The notes under the pieces: model-generated | Database searches by the model: none | What the model saw: the letters and a program-made list of their open reading frames with translations, nothing else | What the model was told of the DNA's origin: nothing | Position numbers and translations under genes: made by a program | Shown here: positions 17,255 to 26,270 of the stretch, in pieces | Layout of the letters: each line of letters begins with the position of its first letter | How positions within the stretch are numbered: position 1 is the first letter of the stretch | NCBI GenBank assembly: GCA_018435125.1 | Contig: JAHDNZ010000045.1 | Location: forward strand, 1-51,300 | DNA length: 51,300 bases | Direction: 5' to 3' | Origin: Bacillota bacterium | GTDB taxonomy: Bacteria > Bacillota > DTU065

Positions 17255-17288
17255 TCTTGTGAAAACCCATAGTTAATGAGGTGATTTT

Positions 17289-18830
17289 GTGAAGGATCGT
17301 TTACATCAAGAACTGATCCTGATTGTCGATTTTGGCGGGCAATACAGCCAGTCAATTGCGAGGCGGATTAGAGAGGAACATGTTTTCTGCGAAATAGTTC
17401 CCTTTACTAAAGCTTTAGAAGCTGTTAAAAAAAAGACCCCCCAAGGTATTGTTTTATCTGCTTCTCCTAGTAGTGTTTATCAGCAGAATGCCCCGACATT
17501 GCCAAAAGAGTTTTTTGAGACGGAGATACCCATTTTAGGGATTGGTTATGGCATGCAACTTATGAGTCGGATCTTAGGTGGAGAAGTTAGGAAAATCTCT
17601 AATAAAGAGTTCGGCAAGGCAGTCTTAGATATTAAAAACAGTACTAATCTTTTGGCCGGTATTAAAGATCCTGCTTGCTGGATGAGTTATGGAGATGAAG
17701 TAACTATATTACCCCCCGGCTTTGAGGTGATTGCCAGCACAAAAGACATCCCTTATGCTGCTATTGAAGATGCCAAAGATAAGTTTTATGGTGTGCAATT
17801 TCATCCAGAGACAGTTCAGACCCCTGATGGCAGGACAATTTTTAAGAATTTCCTTTTTGGGATCTGTAAGCTTAAAGGTGTTTGGGATATGGCTTCTTTT
17901 GTTGACATTACTGTAAATAACATCAAAGCTAAAGTAGGCGATGAACAAGTTATTTGTGGCTTAAGCGGAGGGGTAGACTCAGCTGTAACAGCGCTTTTAG
18001 TTCATAAAGCAGTTGGCGACAAGCTCACTTGTATCTTTGTCGATCATGGTTTTATGCGCCTTAACGAAGCTAAAGAGGTGGTAGATACCTTTAGGAGTCG
18101 TTTTAATATTAATCTAGTTCATGTAGATGCTTCCAAACGCTTTTTAAAACTCTTGGAAGGTATCGAAGAACCGGAACAGAAGCGTAAAATAATCGGCAAT
18201 GAGTTTATTAGAGTCTTTGAAGAAGAAGCAAAAAAGATGGGCGATTTTAAGTTTCTTGCGCAAGGAACAGTTTATCCTGATGTGATCGAAAGCGGTAGTT
18301 CATCTACTACAGTTATAAAAAGTCATCACAATGTTGGCGGGCTCCCCCAGGATTTGAAATTTGAACTTATAGAACCTTTAAGAGAGCTATTTAAGGATGA
18401 AGTTAGAAAAGTTGGTCTAGAGCTTGGAATGCCGAAAGAGATGGTCTTTAGACATCCTTTCCCAGGTCCTGGTCTTGCTATAAGAGTTATAGGTGAAGTT
18501 ACTTCTAAAAAACTTGATATCTTGAGAAAAGCCGATGCCATCTATCTTGATGAGATTAAGAAAAACGGCCTTTACGGAGATATCTGGCAAGCTTTTTGTG
18601 TGCTTTCTAATACTCGCACGGTAGGAGTAATGGGTGAGGCAAGGACATATGCATATGTTCTTGGCCTTAGAGCAGTAAATAGTACCGATGGTATGACAGC
18701 TGAGTGGTATCGTTTCCCCTACGAGACTTTAGCTATAATTTCGAACAGAATAATCCAGGAAGTACCGGAGATAAATCGAGTAGTTTACGATATTAGTTCA
18801 AAACCGCCGGCTACAATTGAATGGGAATAG
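17289..18830 (+). CDS. guaA: GMP synthase with a degenerate glutaminase domain
   Basis: GuaA aminates XMP to GMP. The 513 residues contain an N-terminal class I glutamine amidotransferase domain (1-195), an ATP-pyrophosphatase domain with the P-loop SGGVDSAV (about 225), and the dimerisation domain ending PPATIEWE. The synthetase half looks intact. In the amidotransferase half the nucleophile elbow reads GIGYGMQ instead of GICYGMQ, so residue 86 is Gly, not Cys. The usual LSGGP loop reads LSASP (56-60). The His and Glu of FHPET are kept. Loss of the nucleophile implies the enzyme uses free ammonia or another ammonia source. Start is GTG 17289 behind GAGGTGA. Confidence 0.93.
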   Translation: MKDRLHQELILIVDFGGQYSQSIARRIREEHVFCEIVPFTKALEAVKKKTPQGIVLSASPSSVYQQNAPTLPKEFFETEIPILGIGYGMQLMSRILGGEVRKISNKEFGKAVLDIKNSTNLLAGIKDPACWMSYGDEVTILPPGFEVIASTKDIPYAAIEDAKDKFYGVQFHPETVQTPDGRTIFKNFLFGICKLKGVWDMASFVDITVNNIKAKVGDEQVICGLSGGVDSAVTALLVHKAVGDKLTCIFVDHGFMRLNEAKEVVDTFRSRFNINLVHVDASKRFLKLLEGIEEPEQKRKIIGNEFIRVFEEEAKKMGDFKFLAQGTVYPDVIESGSSSTTVIKSHHNVGGLPQDLKFELIEPLRELFKDEVRKVGLELGMPKEMVFRHPFPGPGLAIRVIGEVTSKKLDILRKADAIYLDEIKKNGLYGDIWQAFCVLSNTRTVGVMGEARTYAYVLGLRAVNSTDGMTAEWYRFPYETLAIISNRIIQEVPEINRVVYDISSKPPATIEWE

Positions 18831-19001
18831 ACATCAAAAAGCCTCTGGACCAAGTGGAAAAATGGGTTTCAGAAGCTCGGTTTTTGCCAGTGGCAACGAA
18901 GTAGTAACATAGAACAAAAAGAGCCTTTGGGGAATTTACCAAGTATTGACTCTCTTGTATTTATACCAGCACAAATCATGGCTACCTATGATATATAACA
19001 A

Positions 19002-19036
19002 AAGCGGAATCCTAATAAGGATCCCGCTTATTTTTC
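19002..19036. terminator. Terminator-like hairpin between guaA and the Fic remnant
   Basis: AAGCGG-A-ATCC and GGAT-C-CCGCTT pair with one mismatch and are followed by ATTTTT. It lies 12 bases beyond the stop of the minus-strand Fic remnant, so it may have been that gene's terminator, and it can also end transcripts from guaA. The 170 bases between guaA and this hairpin hold no gene that can be seen. Confidence 0.65.
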
Positions 19037-19047
19037 TTCTATGGGGC

Positions 19048-19380
19048 TTAGGAAAGGGATATGCAACAGTCACAAATCTCTTTTTCCGAACCAAGAAACC
19101 GTCTGGCAATAAAGTCTATAAACGGCTGGTCGTCTTTGTGAGCAATTTTCAGCAGGTTGATATATTACAGCCTAAAGATTGGGGAAATGACAGCTAGCAC
19201 CTCAAGCAAACCCTATTTATAAGTAGCTTGGAAATTCGACCTTTATCATCAATAAATGGATGAATGATTGGTAACCTTAGGATCTCGTTTCTAATAAACT
19301 CACTTAACTCTAAAGTGAGTTTAAAACCCTAAAGAGTAAAACAATCTATAGCTAAAGCATTTTCTGATGGTAGAGCCAGT
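19048..19380 (-). pseudogene. Fic-domain protein remnant
   Basis: On the minus strand, reading frames with shifts and stops spell pieces of a Fic/DOC-type protein. There is LSEFIRNEILRLPIIHPFID, then DKGRISKLLIN, which matches the Fic core HPFxDGNGRxxRLLIN but with Gly-Asn replaced by Asp-Lys. Further on come NLLKIAHKDDQPFIDFIARR and FLGSEKEICDCC. A frameshift and an in-frame TAA interrupt the frame between the two parts. Active Fic enzymes AMPylate target proteins; this one is dead. Confidence 0.65.
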
Positions 19381-19382
19381 TA

Positions 19383-19904
19383 TTAACAAAGACCACAAAC
19401 TAAACCTAATAGACCACTTAGAAGAAGAATAATGATTGGATTTAACCAATTTTGCCAAGAACAGACAACAACTCCTAAAAATATTATTAAATCCAAAGGA
19501 CGAGTAACCGATTGTGAGAAAAGAGAGAAAGCAGCAGTAATGATCATGGCTGTGACAGCTGGGCGCATACCTTTTAGGCCATCTTGGGCAGTTTTATTGT
19601 CTTTGAGTTTGTTTAGCAGCACTGTTAGCAACGTTATAGTAACAAAGGAAGGCAAAATAACACCAAGAGTAGCCAAGACTGACCCCCAGAAACCTGCCAT
19701 CTTGTACCCCACAAAAGTGGCAGTGTTAATGGAGATAGGTCCCGGGGTCATTTCAGCTGTAGCAATAATATCAAGAAATTCTGTTTCATTTAGCCACTTA
19801 AATCTATCAATCACTTCCCTTTGAATAAGGGGAAGCATCGCATAACCGCCACCAAAAGTAAACAAACCAATACGAGCAAAAGTTATGAATAATTGCCAAA
19901 TCAT
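19383..19904 (-). CDS. Chromate transporter (CHR) family half protein, second of pair
   Basis: A short-chain CHR protein of 173 residues with about five to six hydrophobic segments. It carries the family motifs FTFGGGYAMLPLIQ near the N-terminus and TPGPISINTATFVGY. Paired half-size CHR proteins work as heterodimers in the membrane. In Bacillota the substrate is often chromate or an unknown anion. The start overlaps the end of its partner by four bases, so the two are translationally coupled. Confidence 0.87.
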   Translation of the reverse strand: MIWQLFITFARIGLFTFGGGYAMLPLIQREVIDRFKWLNETEFLDIIATAEMTPGPISINTATFVGYKMAGFWGSVLATLGVILPSFVTITLLTVLLNKLKDNKTAQDGLKGMRPAVTAMIITAAFSLFSQSVTRPLDLIIFLGVVVCSWQNWLNPIIILLLSGLLGLVCGLC

Positions 19905-20428
19905 CGTTTTTGCCTCCCTAAAAAGATCCCGCTAACTGATCCGGCGATAATTAACCAAACTGGGTGTATCTTTAACCATAGTATTAAAGCTCCAAAAACA
20001 AAAGCTAAAACAAGAGATTGTTTAGATTTAAGGATACCTTTACCGATTTTAACTCCGGCCACTAAGATTAGTCCGACAACTGCAGGCCTAACACCTTTAA
20101 AAAAATTTGCTATCAAAGGATATTGATACCACCCAGTTAACGAACTTGCGATTAAAAGTATTATTAAAAAAGAAGGCAAAATTGAGCCTAGTGTAGCTAC
20201 TAGGGCACCGGATAGGCCGGCTAATTTATGCCCTAAGTAGATACTGGCATTAATAGCAATGGCACCTGGAACAATCTGAACCATAGAAACCATATCGATA
20301 AATTCTTCTTCGGAGACCCACTTTTTTTGCTGGACAAAGACATTTTTCATTACAGGAATCATGGCATATCCTCCACCAATAGTAAAGGCACCCACCTTAA
20401 AGCAGTTTATAAATAAATTCCAAAGCAT
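19901..20428 (-). CDS. Chromate transporter (CHR) family half protein, first of pair
   Basis: A 175-residue partner of the preceding CHR protein with the same fold. It has FTIGGGYAMIPVM at the N-terminus and VPGAIAINASIYLGHKLAG in the middle, which differ from the partner at several positions, as is normal for the two halves. The start at 20428 has AAGAAGGTG upstream. Together the pair makes one transporter. True chromate export is not proven. Confidence 0.87.
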   Translation of the reverse strand: MLWNLFINCFKVGAFTIGGGYAMIPVMKNVFVQQKKWVSEEEFIDMVSMVQIVPGAIAINASIYLGHKLAGLSGALVATLGSILPSFLIILLIASSLTGWYQYPLIANFFKGVRPAVVGLILVAGVKIGKGILKSKQSLVLAFVFGALILWLKIHPVWLIIAGSVSGIFLGRQKR

Positions 20429-20615
20429 TATAACACCTTCTTTAAATAAATATCAGTTATATTTGAATATTAATATAGAAAGGAAATGATTGTTGAGCGG
20501 AGAACAAATTAGATGTAATCGCAGTATTATAGTTGCCATTTATGAAACAAAGCCTTGTCTTCTTGTTAATATTAAAAGCTTTTTAATGAAAAAACATGAG
20601 AAGGGGTGAAATTAT

Positions 20616-22277
20616 TTGAAAACAAAAGCAAAAAAAAGTTCAAAACTTACCCTTTCTCGCTTTTTATGGTATAGTTTTCTCTTTGTGGCCATACTACCTT
20701 CAATTTTATTGGGAATTTACCAAACTTTTAGTTCTGGTTGGGCTTTAGAATACTTGGAAGAAAAAGATTTGCTACGTTCACTTCGCTCAGCTTCTATGTT
20801 TGTAGAGTCCTATTTAGATAACCAAGTTATTAAAACCAAGACCCTAGCCAAACTTATTGAGGCTCTTCCTATCTGGTATCCAGAAGAGGTAGAAGAACTC
20901 ATGCATCAGTTTATTGCTACGGATCGAGGTATAAGAGAATGGCGCCTAATTAATAGTGTCGGTATAACTGTAGCTAGCTACCCAACACCTCTGGCTAGCA
21001 CTGATTATTACAATACCACTTGGTTTAAAAAAATGTTAAAAGCACCTCAGAATCTTGTTATTACCAAAAATTCCGAGCTATATTTTCAAAAAAGTTTTAT
21101 CGGTATAGCAGTTCCTCTTGCTATACAGGGCAACTTTGCGGGTCTTATTTTAGGTTTTGTAGAATTAGATGCTTTGGGAGATATTTTGATAGATACTATT
21201 AATTATCCTGTTATCCTTACAGATGCGCAAGGTTTTAATTTATATTCAAGAGGCAACCAAAATGAAGGCAACCACCAGCTAAACTCTTTATTTGTCAAGG
21301 GAGTAAAACCTTTTATACCTAACTGGGTTAGTGAAGAAGATGGACAATACCTATCAGCTTATAATACTATTCCAAATTACAACTGGTCTGTAGTTGTGGA
21401 AAAACCCCGAGCAGAGATCACAAAACACTGGCTGGAACGACTAATAATAGCTTTTTTAGGCGTAGGACTTATGGCTGCTTTTTTTCTTGCTTTGCTACCG
21501 TGGTTTGAAAGATTAATATTTAAACCGTTTTATAATCTGCACCGAGCTTTTCGCTCGATTAATGAATATGGGATTTTAACTAGAATTGAGGAAAACCAAG
21601 AGGTTAAAGAGTTTCAAGATATTGCCAAAGACTTTAATGCGATGGTTAAGGCGCTACAGAGTATATTAAAAGAGATGGATCGCAATTTTATTGCCGGTAT
21701 TGAATCTTTGTCAAAAGCAATAGAGTTTCGTGATAAATATACTGGCGGACATTCACAAAGGGTAGCTGATTATGCGGTATTAATAGCAACACAAATGGAG
21801 TTTGATAACAAAGAGATCGAACGAATTCACATTGCAGGTCTACTCCATGATATCGGCAAAATCGGTGTACCCGGAGCAATATTAAATAAACCTGGGTCTC
21901 TTACCCAAGAAGAATGGCAAAGAATAAAAAGGCATCCCCTTATTGCTGTGGATATACTTTCCGGAGGACCATTTAAGGATCTTATACCCCATATTCGCTC
22001 ACATCATGAACGTTTTGATGGTAAAGGCTATCCCGATGGGTTAAAAGCAGATGAAATTACTCTTGTCGCACAAATACTAGGTGTGGCCGATGCTTTTGAT
22101 TCTATGACTTCTGATCGTATTTACAGACCGAAGATCAAGCTTGAGGAAGCAAAACAGGAACTACTTAAAAATCGAGGGACACAATTTGCACCTCAGGTGG
22201 TAGATTGCATGGTAAGAATAATTGATAATCGGTTACTTACTGAAGAAGACGATTTCATTGCTAAAGCAGTGAACTGA
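20616..22277 (+). CDS. Membrane HD-GYP sensor, probable c-di-GMP phosphodiesterase
   Basis: The 553-residue protein has a transmembrane segment (about 18-38), an extracytoplasmic Cache-like sensor (about 45-270), a second transmembrane segment (about 275-297), a HAMP-like linker and a C-terminal HD-GYP domain. Catalytic features are all visible: HSQRVADYA, LLHDIGKIGVP, KRHPLIA, HHERFDGKGYP and GVADAFDSMTSDR. The enzyme would break down cyclic di-GMP in response to an outside signal. The TTG at 20616 follows GAGAAGGGGTG. The neighbours do not share its function. Confidence 0.9.
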   Translation: MKTKAKKSSKLTLSRFLWYSFLFVAILPSILLGIYQTFSSGWALEYLEEKDLLRSLRSASMFVESYLDNQVIKTKTLAKLIEALPIWYPEEVEELMHQFIATDRGIREWRLINSVGITVASYPTPLASTDYYNTTWFKKMLKAPQNLVITKNSELYFQKSFIGIAVPLAIQGNFAGLILGFVELDALGDILIDTINYPVILTDAQGFNLYSRGNQNEGNHQLNSLFVKGVKPFIPNWVSEEDGQYLSAYNTIPNYNWSVVVEKPRAEITKHWLERLIIAFLGVGLMAAFFLALLPWFERLIFKPFYNLHRAFRSINEYGILTRIEENQEVKEFQDIAKDFNAMVKALQSILKEMDRNFIAGIESLSKAIEFRDKYTGGHSQRVADYAVLIATQMEFDNKEIERIHIAGLLHDIGKIGVPGAILNKPGSLTQEEWQRIKRHPLIAVDILSGGPFKDLIPHIRSHHERFDGKGYPDGLKADEITLVAQILGVADAFDSMTSDRIYRPKIKLEEAKQELLKNRGTQFAPQVVDCMVRIIDNRLLTEEDDFIAKAVN

Positions 22278-22435
22278 ATAATCTATTGATATTACAACAA
22301 AATGGCATATTATTTCTTTAGTTTAGATTGAAGGAGATAAGACTACTACGTAGAAGTACCTAAATGAGAAATTAGTTCAGAGAATATAAGAACTAGTTTT
22401 TTTGGGCAATATATCCTTAAAAGGGAGGAATTTTT

Positions 22436-23065
22436 GTGAAGAGAAAGACTTTGACTGTTTTATTGGCATTGTTTGTGTTAACAGTATCAGCTTTGGCAGC
22501 AGAAACCCTCGTCTATGAAGCAAACTTTAACAAAACTGATAAGAAAAATGTTTACTGGGAACCGGTTGTGGGCGAATGGGATGACGATGGCGAACACATG
22601 ATTAATACTGATATTAACGAAGGCAACACCAATATTTTTCAGGAGCTAGATCAGGTCGGTGATGGAACTTGGATTTATGAATATAAGGTAACCTTTGATG
22701 CTAAAGGTAGCCAATGGGCACCTGCAGCTGGCTTGCACTTTATGTGCAGTGATGGCGAAGCTCCTCAGCGTGGAGATTCTTATCTAGTATTCCAGGACTT
22801 TGCAGAAATTCAGCTCTATCGTTGTTCTGGCGGTGGAATTTCAGCGGTCTTAAGAATTCCTGGATTCCCAGCTGTAGTTGGAAAGACATCAGTAGTTCGC
22901 ATAGAATATAATACCAAAACCGGTTTGATTACCATTAACTTAAATGGCGTAAAAGTTCTTGAATGGACCGATGATGATCCAATTGTTGACGGTCAATTCA
23001 TTTCACTTAGAACAAACGGTACTCAAGCTTCCTATGACTATGTCAAAGTTTGGCTTAAGAAGTAA
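22436..23065 (+). CDS. Exported lectin-like (DUF1080/LamG-type) protein
   Basis: A 209-residue secreted protein. A clean signal peptide (KRKTLTVLLALFVLTVSALAAE) is followed by a single beta-rich domain with the pattern of concanavalin-like families: VYEANFNKTD, GEWDDDGEHM, a central GLHFMCSDG and VRIEYNTKTG, ending with SYDYVKVW. Such domains bind or cut sugars; this one alone has no visible catalytic signature. The N-terminal domain of the DUF4855 protein at 6.5 kb appears to have the same fold. Start GTG 22436 behind GGGAGG. It is monocistronic with a terminator. Confidence 0.7.
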   Translation: MKRKTLTVLLALFVLTVSALAAETLVYEANFNKTDKKNVYWEPVVGEWDDDGEHMINTDINEGNTNIFQELDQVGDGTWIYEYKVTFDAKGSQWAPAAGLHFMCSDGEAPQRGDSYLVFQDFAEIQLYRCSGGGISAVLRIPGFPAVVGKTSVVRIEYNTKTGLITINLNGVKVLEWTDDDPIVDGQFISLRTNGTQASYDYVKVWLKK

Positions 23066-23066
23066 C

Positions 23067-23098
23067 AACAAAAAGCCCTGTTAACAGGGCTTTTTTTG
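23067..23098 (+). terminator. Terminator after the lectin-like gene
   Basis: AAAAAGCCCTGTT and AACAGGGCTTTTTTT form a perfect stem with a T run immediately after the stop codon. Confidence 0.9.
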
Positions 23099-23253
23099 TT
23101 GGCGATTAAATCTGGGCCAATAGGTTTGGAGAAAGCCTTAGTCTTGCCTAGGATAAAAGCAAGTGATATTATAATTTTTAGAGTGAGCCCTTACAGGGGC
23201 TTTTTCATGTAAGCTTGCTAAATAACTGACGAACTGATAGATAGGTGTGTATT

Positions 23254-23793
23254 ATGGTTAATAAAAGTAGAAGTTTACGCACTCAAGTTACCATGGCCGT
23301 TTTAATTGGTATAGCCAGCATTCTTCATGCTGTAGAAGGTTTAGTGCCATCTCTGCCCGTACCAGGAGCAAAGCTTGGACTAGCTAATACCGCCACTTTA
23401 ATTGGACTTAGGATTTTGGGTTTTTGGGCAGCACTAGGAATCAGTTTATTCAGAAGCTTTATTGGAGGCCTTTTTGGAGGCAGCCTTTTTGGCCCCGCAT
23501 TTTTTATGAGTTTTGCCGGAGCCATTTCCAGTGCTCTGGCAATGGGGTTTGTTTCTAAAGTAAAAAACATAGGTAACAATCTTATTTTCGTGAGTGTTAT
23601 CGGTGCAATCACTCACAGTCTAGCTCAGATTATGGTAGCCTCAAAGTTACTAAATCATAGTGGTATCTGGTACTATCTACCGTTTTTAACGGGTTTATCA
23701 ACCCTTACAGGAGTTTTTATAGGTATAGTCTGTGAAAAGGTTATCGCGCTCTTACCCGCGACTATGAAGCCTGAGGGAAACAGCCAAAATTAG
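23254..23793 (+). CDS. Gx transporter family membrane protein
   Basis: A 179-residue membrane protein of the family once called heptaprenyl diphosphate synthase component I, now regarded as an ECF-type S-component-like Gx transporter. Seen: five or so hydrophobic segments and the conserved blocks LVPSLPVPGAKLGLANTATL, RSFIGGLFGG and ITHSLAQ. ATG 23254 behind AGGTG is preferred to GTG 23245. The next gene, 29 bases on, encodes a NusG domain II protein, its usual companion, although here the order is reversed from the commonest one. Substrate unknown; a link to flavin or isoprenoid transfer has been suggested from gene context. Confidence 0.88.
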   Translation: MVNKSRSLRTQVTMAVLIGIASILHAVEGLVPSLPVPGAKLGLANTATLIGLRILGFWAALGISLFRSFIGGLFGGSLFGPAFFMSFAGAISSALAMGFVSKVKNIGNNLIFVSVIGAITHSLAQIMVASKLLNHSGIWYYLPFLTGLSTLTGVFIGIVCEKVIALLPATMKPEGNSQN

Positions 23794-23822
23794 TTGCACT
23801 AAACGCACAAGGAGTTGATTCG

Positions 23823-24212
23823 GTGAAGGATCCAAAAAAAGTATTGGTAATTTTGCTGCTGGTTTTTTTAGGGCTGGCATTTATATATGGTGGTAAGTTA
23901 TTGATGGCTAAGAGAAAGGTTAAAGAACAGGAATATTTAAAAGCCAATGTTTATACTCTAACCGGTGCAGGCCGCAAACTAGTTAAAGAATTTAATTTGT
24001 CTACGGAGAAAAAGGAATTATATAATTATGAAGGCCCTTTGGGGATTACTATAGTTGAGGTTGATGGCTTAAGAGTCAGGGTTAAATCATCACCTTGTCC
24101 GGATCAGGTTTGTGTACAATTTGGCTGGCTTTCTCTACCTAATGATTTTAGTGCTTGTTTACCAAATGCCATGCTATTAGTAATTGAGGATGGTAAAACA
24201 ATCGCTAACTAA
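23823..24212 (+). CDS. NusG domain II-containing membrane-anchored protein
   Basis: A 129-residue protein with one N-terminal hydrophobic anchor (about 8-28) and a small beta domain of the NusG domain II family. The diagnostic motif is SSPCPDQVCVQFGWLS, with the two cysteines C-x-x-x-C, preceded by GPLGITIVEVDG. It is secreted or faces the outside. Its partner is the Gx transporter just upstream, and such pairs recur across Bacillota. GTG 23823 follows AAGGAG at nine bases. Function in the pair is not established. Confidence 0.88.
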   Translation: MKDPKKVLVILLLVFLGLAFIYGGKLLMAKRKVKEQEYLKANVYTLTGAGRKLVKEFNLSTEKKELYNYEGPLGITIVEVDGLRVRVKSSPCPDQVCVQFGWLSLPNDFSACLPNAMLLVIEDGKTIAN

Positions 24213-24214
24213 AT

Positions 24215-24237
24215 GGAGCGTTAAGGCTCCTTTTTTA
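24215..24237 (+). terminator. Terminator after the NusG-II gene
   Basis: GGAGC and GCTCC pair around GTTAAG and are followed by TTTTTT. The stem is short. Confidence 0.65.
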
Positions 24238-24285
24238 TTAGCTATTCTGCTCTAGACCAGAGATCGGTTTTATGTTAAACTATAA

Positions 24286-24303
24286 TTGTTAAAAATATAA
24301 CGA
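24286..24303. promoter_or_regulatory. Candidate Rex operator over the hydrogenase operon promoter
   Basis: TTGTTAAAAATATAACGA matches the Rex consensus TTGTTAANNNNTTAACAA at 12 of its 14 defined positions. It begins on the last base of a TATAAT (24281-24286) and lies 33 bases upstream of the first gene. The operon it precedes ends with rex, so NADH-sensitive autorepression is the simple reading. Confidence 0.7.
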
Positions 24304-24336
24304 GATCGTCAATTATGTGTCAAGGAGAGTAGACCA

Positions 24337-24573
24337 TTGGAAATAATCATTTGCATAGGCAGTGGTTGTCATCTCAAAGGTTCAAAAGAGGTCCAGGAGA
24401 AAATAATTGCTTTTATTAATGCTAATAAACTTGAAAAAGAGGTATTTCTCAAGGCATCTTTTTGTCGAGGGAATTGCCAAAATGGTGTCTCAATGTCTAT
24501 TGACGGCAAAGAGATCGATCATGTCTCGCCAGAGAATATTACAGAAATTTTAACTAAATTTTTAAAAAGGTGA
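24337..24573 (+). CDS. Thioredoxin-like [2Fe-2S] ferredoxin, first copy
   Basis: A 78-residue thioredoxin-fold ferredoxin of the 24-kDa NuoE-like type. The four cysteines of the [2Fe-2S] site are placed as usual: ICIGSGCHLKGS near the start and SFCRGNCQNG in the middle. It probably passes electrons to the adjoining sensory hydrogenase. The TTG at 24337 has CAAGGAGAG upstream. It is the first gene of a tight operon and ends three bases before the ATG region of the next gene. Confidence 0.87.
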   Translation: MEIIICIGSGCHLKGSKEVQEKIIAFINANKLEKEVFLKASFCRGNCQNGVSMSIDGKEIDHVSPENITEILTKFLKR

Positions 24574-24578
24574 AAGTT

Positions 24579-26270
24579 ATGAAAGATATCATTCAAACAA
24601 GTGAAGCGCGTTGTCAGGATTGTTATAGGTGTGTGAGAGAATGTGCTCTAAAAGCTATTACCCTTTCTTTAGGGCAAGCCAAAGTTTTGGACAGTAGCTG
24701 TGTTTTATGTGGCCGATGTGTCAAAACTTGCCCTCAAAAAGCCAAAAGAATAGTTGATGATTCAGAGGTCTTTTTTAACACATTAACAAACGGAGAACCG
24801 GTAGTAGTCAGTATTGCCCCTTCAATAGGCTGTGGTGTAGGTGATCTTTTGCCACAAGAGGTAGCAGGATATCTAAAAGCTCTTGGTGTTAGTACGATTC
24901 GTCATACTGCAGAAGGAGCTGTACAGGTAGCCAATGCTTACCAAAAATTTTATCAAAACAGCTTCGAGCCTGTAATTTCATCGTGTTGCCCAGCTGTGGT
25001 TAATCTTATTGAAAAACACTATCCCGAATTGATAAAACACCTCGCACCCATCGAGTCTCCCATGATAACCCATGCACGTATGCTAAAGAATGAGTTTTAT
25101 GAAGCAAAGGTATTTTTTATAGGTCCTTGTGCTGCCAAGATTGAAGAAGCCAGGCGTTATAAAAACACTGGACTTATCTCCGGAGTTTTAACATTCACCT
25201 CCCTTTTTGAGCGTATGCAAACAGAAAACTATCAGCCCCAATATACAGAGGATATCGTCGGTATTAAAGATGGAGGTCTTTTTCCGGAAAGTGGTGGCGT
25301 TTTGCAAGCTTCTAAGCTAAATGGTGCACCGGGTGTTTTTGAAGTGTCAGGTCTAGAAGCACTAATTGAACTTTTCGACCATTTAAAAAAGGGAAGTAAT
25401 GAAGTAAAGTTTGTTGAAGCTATGGCCTGTGAAGGTGGCTGTTTGATGGGACCTGGTATGGTGTCTTTCGATCAGAATCTCTGGAACAGACGCGAGAAGA
25501 TTGCAGAGAATCTAAAAAAGCCGGTAGTGATTCAAAAAGACCTACCGAAAAGTAGACAATACAGTAACAGAGCTGCAGATAATAAACAACCTAGTGAAGT
25601 TGAAATTCGGGCTGTTTTAAAAAAGATAGGTAAGAATTCCGCAAAAGATGAAACAAACTGTGGTGGTTGTGGATATAGGAGCTGCCGGGAAAAAGCGATT
25701 GCTGTTTGTAAGGGACAAGCCGAAATAGAAATGTGTGTACCTTACATGAAAGAGAAATTTCGCTCTTTTGCTAATTTAGTTGTTAATTCAACTCCCAATG
25801 GGATAATTGTTGTGGACAGAGAGATGTTCATACAAGAGTTTAACCCTACAGCTATGCAATGGTTTGCTCAGGGGAGGAAGTTTGTTAAGGGCTTACCCCT
25901 TGACCTATTTATCGATTCTTGCGATTTTATGACGGTGGCTAAATCCAATAAGCCAATTCTTAATAAACGTATTACCTATAGTGACTACCATATAACTACT
26001 GAACAGAACATTATTTCTTTAGTCGATTATGATCTTATTGTCTGCATCATGCGAGATATCTCAGAAGAGATGAGAACTGAAGCTGAATTAGATATGATTT
26101 CACAAGCTACTTTGGAAAAAGCAACAAAGGTTATTGAAGAAAATATGCGAGTAGCTCAAGAGGTTGCCGGTCTATTAGGTGAAACTACTGCTGAGACTAA
26201 AGCAACTCTCTGGGAGGTTATTTCTCTGGTTAAACAGAGGAGGGAGAAAAACTCATGCGACTCGCGTTAG
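24579..26270 (+). CDS. Sensory [FeFe]-hydrogenase with PAS domain
   Basis: The 563-residue protein has two N-terminal [4Fe-4S] sites (CQDCYRCVREC and CVLCGRCVKTC), then an H-cluster domain with the three motifs SSCCPAV, IGPCAAKIEE and EAMACEGGCLMGPG. A further four-Cys Fe-S domain (CGGCGYRSC with C-x7-C and a later C) and a PAS domain (about 405-500, NSTPNGIIVVDRE) follow. This is the layout of sensory hydrogenases thought to report hydrogen or redox state rather than to make bulk hydrogen. ATG 24579, behind AAGGTGA, is chosen over GTG 24570. It overlaps the phosphatase gene by 16 bases. Confidence 0.88.
   Translation: MKDIIQTSEARCQDCYRCVRECALKAITLSLGQAKVLDSSCVLCGRCVKTCPQKAKRIVDDSEVFFNTLTNGEPVVVSIAPSIGCGVGDLLPQEVAGYLKALGVSTIRHTAEGAVQVANAYQKFYQNSFEPVISSCCPAVVNLIEKHYPELIKHLAPIESPMITHARMLKNEFYEAKVFFIGPCAAKIEEARRYKNTGLISGVLTFTSLFERMQTENYQPQYTEDIVGIKDGGLFPESGGVLQASKLNGAPGVFEVSGLEALIELFDHLKKGSNEVKFVEAMACEGGCLMGPGMVSFDQNLWNRREKIAENLKKPVVIQKDLPKSRQYSNRAADNKQPSEVEIRAVLKKIGKNSAKDETNCGGCGYRSCREKAIAVCKGQAEIEMCVPYMKEKFRSFANLVVNSTPNGIIVVDREMFIQEFNPTAMQWFAQGRKFVKGLPLDLFIDSCDFMTVAKSNKPILNKRITYSDYHITTEQNIISLVDYDLIVCIMRDISEEMRTEAELDMISQATLEKATKVIEENMRVAQEVAGLLGETTAETKATLWEVISLVKQRREKNSCDSR

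Noticed and set aside
18946-19197. Plus-strand frame of 83 residues
   Set aside because: It runs through a terminator hairpin and antisense to the Fic remnant; composition is not gene-like.
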